A DNA stretch of 59,784 nucleotides from an uncultured Polaribacter sp. (GTDB taxonomy: Bacteria > Bacteroidota > Bacteroidia > Flavobacteriales > Flavobacteriaceae), in NCBI RefSeq assembly GCF_947501385.1, contig NZ_CANMVP010000030.1:1-59784 (forward strand). The letters run 5' to 3'. Positions 39,935-47,819 of this stretch are shown here, one piece after another. Positions within the stretch are counted from its first letter, which is position 1, and each line of letters opens with the position of its first letter. The translations under genes and the position numbers were made by a program. The notes beneath the pieces are model-generated. The model searched no databases. It saw only the letters and a program-made list of their open reading frames with translations, and had not been told where the DNA came from.

Positions 39935-42421
39935 ATGAAAAAAATAATAGCAAAACTACTTTTAGTAACCTTTATTTTCGTTTTTTCAACCCAAACTAAT
40001 GCCCAATTTTGGAAGAAAAAGAAAACAGCAACTCAAAAAGTAGCTCCAAAACCAAAACCTAAAAAAGGGGATATTCAGCCTTATAGTAAAGTGGTTACTA
40101 AAGAGCATAAAACTGATGAAGGTTTGTTTAAAATTCATCAAAAAGAAGAAGAATATTTATTTGAAATTCCAGATTCTTTGTTAAACAGAGAAATGCTTAT
40201 GGTAACTAGAATTGCCAAAACTGCAAGCGGCATTGGTTTTGGAGGAGGAAAAACCAATACCCAAGTATTGCGTTGGCAAAAAAAAGGGAAAAAGATATTA
40301 TTACGGGTTGTTTCTCATAATGTTGTTGCAGATACTATTTTACCCGTGCATGAAGCAGTGCTGAATTCAAATTTCGAACCCATTCTGTATGCTTTTCCAA
40401 TTAAAGCCTTTAGTAAAGATGCTACGGCAACCGTTATAGATGTGACTCCTTTTTTTACGGAAGATGTAAAGCCCATTGGTTTCCCGGCTTCACAAAGAAA
40501 AAGATATTTGGTCACCAGATTAGATAAAGACAGGTCTTACATTCAAAGATTTAGTAGTTACCCTAAAAACATAGAAATTAGACATGTAAAAACCTATGCT
40601 GCAAATAAAGCACCATCTACAGCAGCTGTAACAGGCGCTATTTCTTTAGAAATGAGTAACTCTATGGTTTTATTACCAAAAGTGCCTATGCGCAGAAGGT
40701 ATTTTGATCAAAGAGTCGGTTGGTTTGCTCGCGGACAAACAGACTATGGTTTAAAAGCACAAAAGAGTAAAAGAGTTACCTATTTAGACCGATGGAGATT
40801 GGAAGTAAAAGATGAAGATGTAGAGAAATTTAAGCAAGGAGAATTGGTGATTCCTAAAAAGCAGATTGTGTATTATATAGATAGAGCCACACCAAAAGAA
40901 TGGATTCCGTTTATAAAACAAGGAATCGAAGATTGGCAAGTTGCCTTTGAAGCTGCAGGATTTAAAAATGCCATCATTGCGAAAGATCCACCAACAAAAG
41001 AAGAAGATCCAGATTGGTCTCCAGAAGATGTTCGCTATTCTGTGGTACGGTATTTAGCCTCCCCAATTCCAAACGCAAATGGGCCTCATGTGAGTGATCC
41101 AAGATCTGGAGAGATTTTAGAGTCAGACATCAATTGGTATCATAACGTGATGACCTTGTTGCACAACTGGTTCTTCATTCAAACGGCAGCAATCAATCCA
41201 GATGCGCGCCAAAAAGAATTTAAAACAGCAGTCATGGGACGTTTAATTCGTTTTGTTTCTTCGCATGAAGTTGGGCATACTTTAGGTTTGCCACACAATA
41301 TGGGGAGTTCTGTAGCTTATCCTGTAGATTCTTTACGTTCTGCCAGTTTTACCCAGAAATACGGAACGGCTCCTTCCATTATGGATTATGCTCGGTTTAA
41401 TTATGTGGCACAACCCGAAGACAAAGGTGTTGCTTTGATGCCAAATATTGGTCCGTATGATAAATATGCCATTGCTTGGGGATACAAACCAATTTTAAAT
41501 ACCACTGCAAAGGATGAAAAAGAAACATTAAATAAATGGATTTTAAAACACGCTGGCGACCCTGTGTATCGTTTTGGAGGCCAACAAATTTTAAATAACC
41601 TGGATCCTAGTTCACAAACAGAAGATTTAGGCGATGATGCGATGAAAGCGAGTAACTACGGAATTAAAAATTTAAAAAGAATACTACCCAACTTAAAAAA
41701 TTGGACTACAGAAGCGGGTGAAAATTATGACGATTTAGCAGCCATGTATAAAGAATTAACGACTCAGTTTAATAGATATATTGGGCATGTTTCTGCAAAT
41801 ATTGGTGGCGTTTATGAAAATTTCAAAACTTCAGATCAAGAAGGAACTGTTTATACTTATGTAAGTAAAGACAAGCAACAAAGAGCAGTGCAGTTTTTAC
41901 AAGAGGAAGTTTTTACCACACCAATTTGGTTGTTAGACACCGCTATTTTAAATAACATTCAGTTTTCTGGTTCTGATGTTAAAATTAGAGACTTACAAAT
42001 AGGCGCATTAAATAGAGTGATGAGACCCGGAAGAATTGCGAGATTGCTAGAGAATGAGACCTTAAACGGGGCTAAAGCTTATACTTTTATAAACTTAATG
42101 ACTGACTTTAGAAAAGGTATTTTTTCTGAAGTATATGCCAGAAAACCGATAGATACGTATCGAAGAAATTTACAAAGAACGTATATTATTAAATTAGCTT
42201 CTTTAATGAAATCAAAAAAACAAGGTTCAATTAATATTGGTATCTTAAAATTATCAGCAATTGATGCAGATATTTCTGATTTGAAGCCCATTGTTAGAGG
42301 CGAATTAAACAGAATTAAAAGAGACATCAAAAGTGCTTTAAATAGCAATACGAACACCATTACTAAATATCATTTACAAGATTTAATAAAAAGAATTGAA
42401 ACTATTTTAGATCCTAAATAA
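39935..42421 (+). CDS. Zinc-dependent metalloprotease of the DUF5117/DUF4953 type
   Basis: An 828-residue exported protein with a signal peptide ending near TNAQ. The catalytic core is metzincin-like: HEVGHTLGLPH at about 444-454 gives the three zinc ligands and Glu, and SIMDYA near 482 provides the Met-turn. The long N-terminal region (about 40-300) and C-terminal helical domain match the Bacteroidetes family annotated DUF5117 plus DUF4953, with no known substrate. It begins 27 bases after the barrel gene, so the two are probably co-transcribed. It may process the EF-hand peptide or break down proteins to feed SusC3/SusD3. Both ideas are inference. Confidence 0.92.
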   Translation: MKKIIAKLLLVTFIFVFSTQTNAQFWKKKKTATQKVAPKPKPKKGDIQPYSKVVTKEHKTDEGLFKIHQKEEEYLFEIPDSLLNREMLMVTRIAKTASGIGFGGGKTNTQVLRWQKKGKKILLRVVSHNVVADTILPVHEAVLNSNFEPILYAFPIKAFSKDATATVIDVTPFFTEDVKPIGFPASQRKRYLVTRLDKDRSYIQRFSSYPKNIEIRHVKTYAANKAPSTAAVTGAISLEMSNSMVLLPKVPMRRRYFDQRVGWFARGQTDYGLKAQKSKRVTYLDRWRLEVKDEDVEKFKQGELVIPKKQIVYYIDRATPKEWIPFIKQGIEDWQVAFEAAGFKNAIIAKDPPTKEEDPDWSPEDVRYSVVRYLASPIPNANGPHVSDPRSGEILESDINWYHNVMTLLHNWFFIQTAAINPDARQKEFKTAVMGRLIRFVSSHEVGHTLGLPHNMGSSVAYPVDSLRSASFTQKYGTAPSIMDYARFNYVAQPEDKGVALMPNIGPYDKYAIAWGYKPILNTTAKDEKETLNKWILKHAGDPVYRFGGQQILNNLDPSSQTEDLGDDAMKASNYGIKNLKRILPNLKNWTTEAGENYDDLAAMYKELTTQFNRYIGHVSANIGGVYENFKTSDQEGTVYTYVSKDKQQRAVQFLQEEVFTTPIWLLDTAILNNIQFSGSDVKIRDLQIGALNRVMRPGRIARLLENETLNGAKAYTFINLMTDFRKGIFSEVYARKPIDTYRRNLQRTYIIKLASLMKSKKQGSINIGILKLSAIDADISDLKPIVRGELNRIKRDIKSALNSNTNTITKYHLQDLIKRIETILDPK

Positions 42422-42599
42422 TATCACTGTATGTTTTAAAAGAAAAAAGACCGCTGCGTTAGAAGACTATAGAGATTAAGACTTTGTCAAGCTACTAAAA
42501 AAAACAATTTACGATCAATTTTTATAGTGATTTCTATTCATTTTGGTAGATGTTAGTGAAATAATACATTATAAATGTCAAGTGAAAACTGAGTTATTT

Positions 42600-43409
42600 T
42601 TATTTCAATAAAGCAACAATTCTTAATGGACTTCCGCTACCACCTTTTATTTTCATAGGTAATGCCACGATGTTAAAATCTTTTTCTGGTAGTTGATCTA
42701 AATTCGTCAAATTCTCAAAAGCAGGAATATTATTGGTCATCAAGGCAACATGGCTTTCAAAATGAGTAGATTGACCGTAATCTATACTAGGAGTATCAAT
42801 TCCGATAGAGTTAATTTTTCTGTTTTTAACTAACCAAGTAGCTGCTGCTCCAGACAAGCCAGGAAAATGCAATAGTTCAATGGCTTGTTCCCCACGTTTG
42901 TTAGTTCCCATATATTTTACTTTGTTTGGATAATAGGTGGAGAAACCGGTTTGTAACAACACAATACTTCCCACAGGAATTTGCATTTTATGTGTTTCTT
43001 CCCAAGTTTTTAAATCATTGATAGTAATGAGATAATCAGGATTGTTCAATGCATTTTTAGAAACATCAATTTTAATAGCGGATCCAATTAATTTTTCTAA
43101 AGAAATTTCATCTACCGATTTTGCTCCTTCAGCAAAATGTACAGGAGCATCTATGTGTGTACCACCATGTTCTGCAGTTTCAAAATTGTAGGCAGAATAG
43201 TAATATCCCTTAGCTGTTTTACCTTTAAAAACCGTATCCATGGTAAATTCTTTAGCGGTAACCCAATACACGGTTTCATGAGAATAAGAATGTGATAAGT
43301 CTACGATTTTTGTATTTGAAAAATCGAGATGTGACGTTTCTTTTTGTGCTGTTTGACAGTTGAAAAAAAGCGTAGCACAAAAGATAGAGAGGAAGTTTAA
43401 CTGTTTCAT
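42600..43409 (-). CDS. Cyclase-family / kynurenine-formamidase-like lipoprotein
   Basis: A 269-residue hydrolase of the cyclase family (metal-dependent amide or ester hydrolases). The signature HGGTHIDAPVHF (about 79-90) supplies the metal ligands. Further family motifs are NSIGIDTPSIDYG and the conserved HF region. A lipoprotein-type signal peptide ending in FFNC (Cys18) places it in the envelope, unusual for a formamidase, so the substrate is probably not kynurenine. It converges with the metalloprotease gene, and no strong terminator lies between them. It stands alone. Confidence 0.9.
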   Translation of the reverse strand: MKQLNFLSIFCATLFFNCQTAQKETSHLDFSNTKIVDLSHSYSHETVYWVTAKEFTMDTVFKGKTAKGYYYSAYNFETAEHGGTHIDAPVHFAEGAKSVDEISLEKLIGSAIKIDVSKNALNNPDYLITINDLKTWEETHKMQIPVGSIVLLQTGFSTYYPNKVKYMGTNKRGEQAIELLHFPGLSGAAATWLVKNRKINSIGIDTPSIDYGQSTHFESHVALMTNNIPAFENLTNLDQLPEKDFNIVALPMKIKGGSGSPLRIVALLK

Positions 43410-43493
43410 GTTGATAATCTATAAAAAGAGGAGTAAATTTATTTATAAAATATTGAAAAATAAAAAGGTTTGCCCATTTTTATCAAAAAAAAA

Positions 43494-43994
43494 CTAATGA
43501 TGGGTCATTTTCTTTATGATGACTTTATGAATAGGAAATTTTAAAGTTAATGTTTCGCAAGAAGGCAAGTCGAAATCTCTAAAATCAAACCCTGGAGAAA
43601 CAGTGCAACCTACAAAAGAAAAAGAGTTTTTTTTGATCACTTCTGCTGCGAAGTAGTATTGTGCAAGAACTGTAAATTGAAACAAATCTCCATTTTTAAA
43701 ATCATCACCAATAGTAACTAAAGAGTATTTTCCTTCAGGAGAAATTAGGTGTAGTTTTAGGCTTGTGCCTTTATAAAAATGCCAAATTTCATCTTGATTT
43801 ATTTTATGAAAAGCAGAGAATGTATCTGACGTTAGCAAGAAATAGATACTTGTACAATAGTTTCTATTGCCAACAAATTCATCACTTAAATGTTCTGATA
43901 AAATTTCTCCTTTACTTCTATAAACTTCTTTATAATAACCTCCTTCTGGGTGTTTTTGTAAATCAAAATGATTTATAATGTCGCTTTCATCCAT
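43494..43994 (-). CDS. Cupin-fold protein, DUF985 family
   Basis: A 166-residue single-domain cupin. Family features are LQKHPEGGYYKEVYRS near the start, SIYFLLTSDTFSAFHKINQDEIWHFYKG in the middle (metal-ligand region with His and Glu) and a C-terminal VSPGFDFRDFDL. No signal peptide is present, so it is cytoplasmic. Members have been tied to small-molecule isomerisation, but the reaction here is unknown. Its start overlaps the end of the SGNH hydrolase gene by 22 bases, so the two are probably translated together. Confidence 0.9.
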   Translation of the reverse strand: MDESDIINHFDLQKHPEGGYYKEVYRSKGEILSEHLSDEFVGNRNYCTSIYFLLTSDTFSAFHKINQDEIWHFYKGTSLKLHLISPEGKYSLVTIGDDFKNGDLFQFTVLAQYYFAAEVIKKNSFSFVGCTVSPGFDFRDFDLPSCETLTLKFPIHKVIIKKMTHH

Positions 43995-44767
43995 TTTCTA
44001 AAATTTCTTTTTTTCATGATAAACTGCGCCATTTCTTTTCCCCATAAATCGTATGAGACTTTTGATGGATGCACACCATCACTAAAATAGATTGCAGGAT
44101 CATTTTCTATATTGTATTTTTTAGACCATTTTGCCAACGTAATAATTTCTCTATTGTAAAAAACCCGTTTTCGTTTTCTAACTTTTTTATACAATTTGGC
44201 TCCAAAGATCTCGACCAAATTACCAACCACAAACTTTATGACGCTTGTAAATGCAGGAAACTCTTTAATGGGAGGCATATTTGTGAAGTAAATAGGCGTT
44301 CTGGGAAATTTCTTGTGCAAATTTTTAATCAAAGCACTTACATTGATCATAAAAAGTGTCGGAGAATTCAGTTTAAAAGCATCATTACCTCCCAAACCAA
44401 TAACAATCATATCTGCATTAGATTCTTCAATTTTTGGCACTAAACGCTTGTTAATCTGTTTTGCGGTATAGCCACTTTTTGCATATACCTTCCATAATAC
44501 AGAGATGTTTTTTTTTGTTGAAAATTCTTTTGCCAAAGCTCCTGTAAATCCGTTTTCATGAATGTCTACGCCTACGCCAGCAATGGTACTTTCACCAATT
44601 GAAATAATTTTTAAAGTTTTATTAGAAGTTGTTTGTATAAAACCTTGTGGCTGTATCGCCTCTGCTAATCTTGGAGTCTCTTTAATAATTCTCTTCCCTT
44701 GAAAAAAAAGGATCGGAAGCAGCGGTACAGAAATAATACTTCCAAATAGGTATCTCCAACTCATCAT
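43973..44767 (-). CDS. SGNH/GDSL-type hydrolase
   Basis: A 264-residue esterase-type protein. Block I is the variant SIGESTIAGVG with the catalytic Ser. Block III is GLGGNDAF with the oxyanion Gly and Asn. Block V is SDGVHPS with the catalytic Asp and His. The N-terminus is hydrophobic (MMSWRYLFGSIISVPLLPILFF), so it is probably anchored in or exported across the inner membrane. The reaction is likely deacylation of a lipid or cell-wall sugar. It begins directly after the stop of the 51-residue basic protein gene (TAAATGATG) and overlaps the cupin gene, which makes a three-gene unit. Confidence 0.9.
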   Translation of the reverse strand: MMSWRYLFGSIISVPLLPILFFQGKRIIKETPRLAEAIQPQGFIQTTSNKTLKIISIGESTIAGVGVDIHENGFTGALAKEFSTKKNISVLWKVYAKSGYTAKQINKRLVPKIEESNADMIVIGLGGNDAFKLNSPTLFMINVSALIKNLHKKFPRTPIYFTNMPPIKEFPAFTSVIKFVVGNLVEIFGAKLYKKVRKRKRVFYNREIITLAKWSKKYNIENDPAIYFSDGVHPSKVSYDLWGKEMAQFIMKKRNFRKWMKATL

Positions 44768-44923
44768 TTATTTTTTCTTTTGGTTATTAATTTTTTTAAC
44801 AATCGCTTTTAAACGCTCTTTATGAAGTTGTTTGTCTAATTTTATTTTGTTGTTTTTACGCGCCAGTAATTTAGCATGTTTTGCTTTATTAACCGTGTTT
44901 TTTTCTTTTCCTTTCTTTGGCAT
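44768..44923 (-). CDS. Small highly basic protein (51 aa)
   Basis: A complete frame of 51 residues begins MPKKGKEK and ends NNQKKK. Roughly two fifths of residues are Lys or Arg, with two histidines, no cysteine and no hydrophobic core. Its stop directly abuts the SGNH hydrolase start, so they should be co-transcribed. Strongly basic mini-proteins of this kind usually bind RNA, DNA or ribosomes, but I do not recognise a family. Its position as the first gene of a unit and the absence of stops support reality. Confidence 0.6.
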   Translation of the reverse strand: MPKKGKEKNTVNKAKHAKLLARKNNKIKLDKQLHKERLKAIVKKINNQKKK

Positions 44924-45022
44924 TGCTCAACACAATTTAATGGAATTATTTTTTATAAAAGTACAATATCCTTTAAAAAGACAAATAGAATAAAGGATTC
45001 TATTTTTTTCTTTAAAATCTAC

Positions 45023-45030
45023 TATCTTCG
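45023..45030 (+). promoter_or_regulatory. Candidate -7 element of the DUF368 operon
   Basis: TATCTTCG fits the Bacteroidetes -7 consensus TAnnTTTG with one change. It ends 21 bases before the ATG at 45052. No clear TTG -33 is present; a T-rich stretch lies there instead. Confidence 0.4.
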
Positions 45031-45051
45031 TTTCACACAAATAAAAATATA

Positions 45052-45975
45052 ATGGCTAGAAATTTTAAAGATTATTTAGTAGTTGGTTTAAAAGGAATGG
45101 CAATGGGAGCAGCAGATGTAGTGCCTGGTGTTTCTGGAGGTACTATTGCTTTTATCTCTGGAATCTATGAAGAACTTTTAGGGTCTATTAGCAACGTAAA
45201 TCTAACACTTTTTAAAACTTTAAAATCTGAAGGTATAAAAGCCGCTTGGAAACAAGTAAATGGGGCTTTTTTATTAGCCTTGTTTATCGGGATATTTATA
45301 AGCATTATTTCTTTAGCAAAAACCATTAAATGGTTGTTAGAAAATGAACCAGTTTTATTGTGGTCTTTCTTTTTTGGGTTGGTGCTAGCAAGCATTATCT
45401 ATATCGGAAAGCAAATTAGTAGATGGAATTTTATCACCATTCTAGTGATGGTTGTTGGTGCTTTTACTGCTTACTATGTAACCACTTTAAATCCTTTGGT
45501 GACAGAGAACTCTTCTTTATTGTTTATGTTTCTAGCAGGAGCTATTGCTATTTGTGCAATGATTTTACCTGGAATTTCAGGAGCTTTTATTTTGGTTTTA
45601 CTAGGTGCTTACAGGCCTATTTTATCTGCTGTAGACGATAGAGATGTAAAAACAGTTGCTGTAGTTGGCTTAGGTGCCATTGTTGGTTTACTTTCTTTTT
45701 CTAAAATTTTAAAATGGCTTTTTTCGAATTATAAAAACTACACATTGGCAATTTTAACAGGTTTTATTATTGGTTCTTTAAATAAAATATGGCCTTGGAA
45801 AGAAACGCTTACTTGGAGAACCAATTCTCACGGAATAGAAGTGCCTTTTAAACAGCAAAGTATCTCTCCTTTTTCTTTTGACGGGAACCCTGAATTCATG
45901 TTGGCCATTGTGCTAGCCATTATAGGTTTTGGTCTAATTTTATTAATGGAAAAATTAGCAGTCAAAAAACAATAA
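45052..45975 (+). CDS. DUF368 membrane protein, probable undecaprenyl-phosphate translocase (PopT-like), copy 1
   Basis: A 307-residue polytopic inner-membrane protein. The family signature is near the N-terminus: KGMAMGAADVVPGVSGGTIAF, repeated in weaker form in the second half (CAMILPGISGAFILVLLG), as in inverted-topology transporters. DUF368 proteins, called PopT, have been shown in other bacteria to recycle the lipid carrier undecaprenyl phosphate across the inner membrane, a role shared with DedA-type UptA. The next gene is a paralogue overlapping by one base (TAATG), so the two are translationally coupled. Confidence 0.92.
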   Translation: MARNFKDYLVVGLKGMAMGAADVVPGVSGGTIAFISGIYEELLGSISNVNLTLFKTLKSEGIKAAWKQVNGAFLLALFIGIFISIISLAKTIKWLLENEPVLLWSFFFGLVLASIIYIGKQISRWNFITILVMVVGAFTAYYVTTLNPLVTENSSLLFMFLAGAIAICAMILPGISGAFILVLLGAYRPILSAVDDRDVKTVAVVGLGAIVGLLSFSKILKWLFSNYKNYTLAILTGFIIGSLNKIWPWKETLTWRTNSHGIEVPFKQQSISPFSFDGNPEFMLAIVLAIIGFGLILLMEKLAVKKQ

Positions 45976-46982
45976 TGCATACAGAAAAAACTTTTTTAGA
46001 GAAACTCATTCTTTTTTTAAAGGGTTTGGCAATGGGCGCTGCAAATAAAGTTCCAGGCATTTCTGGTGGTACGGTTTCTTTTGTTTTTGGTTTTTATGAA
46101 GAACTTATTTACTCATTTAAAAAAGTAAATATCATTGCCTTTAAGCTTTTTATAAGTGGAAGATTCAAAAGTTTTTTTAGATATATAAATGCACAATTCT
46201 TACTGCTAATTATGGCTGGAAGTATTTTTAGCTATTTTAGTATTTCACTATTATTAGACTTTTTTCTAGAAAATTATCAGCTCTATGTTTGGAGTTGGTT
46301 TTTTGGGATGATTATTGGCTCCATTTATTATATAGGTAAAGATTTTGGTGAATGGAATAGTGCCAATTTCATTTCTTTGGTGATTGGAATTTCTGTAGGA
46401 TTAGGAATTAGTTTTTTAAATCCTGCACCAGAAAATGACAATCTCTGGTTTGTCTTTGTTTGTGGAATTATTGGTGTTTCTGGCATGACACTTCCTGGTC
46501 TTTCAGGCTCTTTTATTCTCATTTTAATGGGAAATTATGCACTGTTATTGGTAGATTCTGTAAATGAATTATTTTATATTTTAACCAATCTAGTATCAGG
46601 AAACTTCGAGGTGCTTTCAGATCCAGAGAAAATTAGATATCTCAAAATAATTGCTGTTTTTACAGCAGGCTCAGCATTTGGTTTGGTTTCTATTAGTCAT
46701 ATTTTAGGCTATGTTTTAAAAAGATGGAATGCGATTGTTACTGCTGTTATTATAGGTTTTATAACAGGTTCTTTAGGGATTGTTTGGCCATGGAAAAAAG
46801 CAGTGTACCTTGTAAAAGAGGATGAATTTTTACTAGATAAAAGTGGCGATAAAATCATTGAAAATTACAAGCGTTTTGTGCCAGATTTTTCAGCAACAGA
46901 AACTTGGGTTGCTATTTTTTATATTGTTATTGGTATTGCGATAATTTTAATAATAGATTATTATGGAAGAAAAAAGAAATAA
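45975..46982 (+). CDS. DUF368 membrane protein, probable undecaprenyl-phosphate translocase (PopT-like), copy 2
   Basis: A 335-residue paralogue of the preceding gene. It has the same pair of signatures, KGLAMGAANKVPGISGGTVSF near the start and SGMTLPGLSGSFILILMG in the middle, with additional loop residues (about 285-310). It starts at the last base of the previous stop codon. Tandem copies could form a heteromeric carrier or serve two polyprenyl or glycolipid substrates. Its 3' end overlaps aroE by 20 bases, so the operon continues. Confidence 0.92.
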   Translation: MHTEKTFLEKLILFLKGLAMGAANKVPGISGGTVSFVFGFYEELIYSFKKVNIIAFKLFISGRFKSFFRYINAQFLLLIMAGSIFSYFSISLLLDFFLENYQLYVWSWFFGMIIGSIYYIGKDFGEWNSANFISLVIGISVGLGISFLNPAPENDNLWFVFVCGIIGVSGMTLPGLSGSFILILMGNYALLLVDSVNELFYILTNLVSGNFEVLSDPEKIRYLKIIAVFTAGSAFGLVSISHILGYVLKRWNAIVTAVIIGFITGSLGIVWPWKKAVYLVKEDEFLLDKSGDKIIENYKRFVPDFSATETWVAIFYIVIGIAIILIIDYYGRKKK

Positions 46983-47721
46983 AGTTTTTGGTCTTTTAGG
47001 AAAAAATATTTCCTACTCATTTTCTAGAGGATATTTTGCTGAAAAATTTGAAGCATTGGGTTTTAAAAAGCACAAATATAAAAACTTTGATATTCTGGAG
47101 ATTCAAGATTTTCCATCGATACTTAAAAATGAAGCGCATTTAGAAGGTATGAATGTAACCATTCCGTATAAAGAAGCTGTGATTCCTTTTTTAGATAAAT
47201 TAGACAAAACTGCTGAAAAAATAGGGGCAGTAAATACAATTAAGTTTACCAAAAGAGGCAACTTAAAAGGATACAATACCGATGTTGTTGGTTTTGAAAA
47301 TTCAATTACTCCTTTATTAAAAAAGCATCATAAATTTGCTTTGATTTTAGGAACTGGTGGTGCGTCAAAAGCAATTGCTTATGCCTTGAAAAAGAATAAG
47401 ATCAAATACAAATTCGTTTCTAGAAACCCTGAGGGTAAAAAAGAAATTGGGTATCAAGAATTAACAGAAGAAATTATTTATAAATACCATATAATTATCA
47501 ATTGTACACCGATTGGGACTTCGCCAGACATCCACTTGTCACCCAATATACCTTATCAATTTCTCTCAGAAAACCACTTATTATTCGACTTAATTTACAA
47601 TCCTAAAATTTCTACATTCTTATCGAAAGGAAAAGAAAAAGGCGCAAGTATTAAAAACGGATATGAAATGTTAGAATTACAGGCAGAAGAATCTTGGAGA
47701 ATTTGGAATGAAACCAAATAA
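46963..47721 (+). CDS. aroE: Shikimate dehydrogenase AroE
   Basis: A 252-residue cytoplasmic enzyme that reduces 3-dehydroshikimate to shikimate with NADPH. The substrate site is complete: NISYSFSRGYF, then GMNVTIPYKEAV with the catalytic Lys, and NTDVVGFENS. The nucleotide-binding loop is GTGGASKAI. The C-terminal GYEMLELQAEESWRIW is typical. It overlaps the upstream DUF368 gene by 20 bases, so it lies in the same transcript. Confidence 0.97.
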   Translation: MEEKRNKVFGLLGKNISYSFSRGYFAEKFEALGFKKHKYKNFDILEIQDFPSILKNEAHLEGMNVTIPYKEAVIPFLDKLDKTAEKIGAVNTIKFTKRGNLKGYNTDVVGFENSITPLLKKHHKFALILGTGGASKAIAYALKKNKIKYKFVSRNPEGKKEIGYQELTEEIIYKYHIIINCTPIGTSPDIHLSPNIPYQFLSENHLLFDLIYNPKISTFLSKGKEKGASIKNGYEMLELQAEESWRIWNETK

Positions 47722-47819
47722 TTTATTTTATTTCTATGATTTGTTAATTCTGTAAGTTGTCAGTATCTTTATAGACTATAATAATGCGATATTATTAACT
47801 GAACTTAAACATTGTAGAC

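Noticed and set aside
44069..44443. 124-residue plus-strand frame opposite the SGNH hydrolase
   Set aside because: Antisense to a gene with all catalytic blocks intact, and the translated sequence has no known features.
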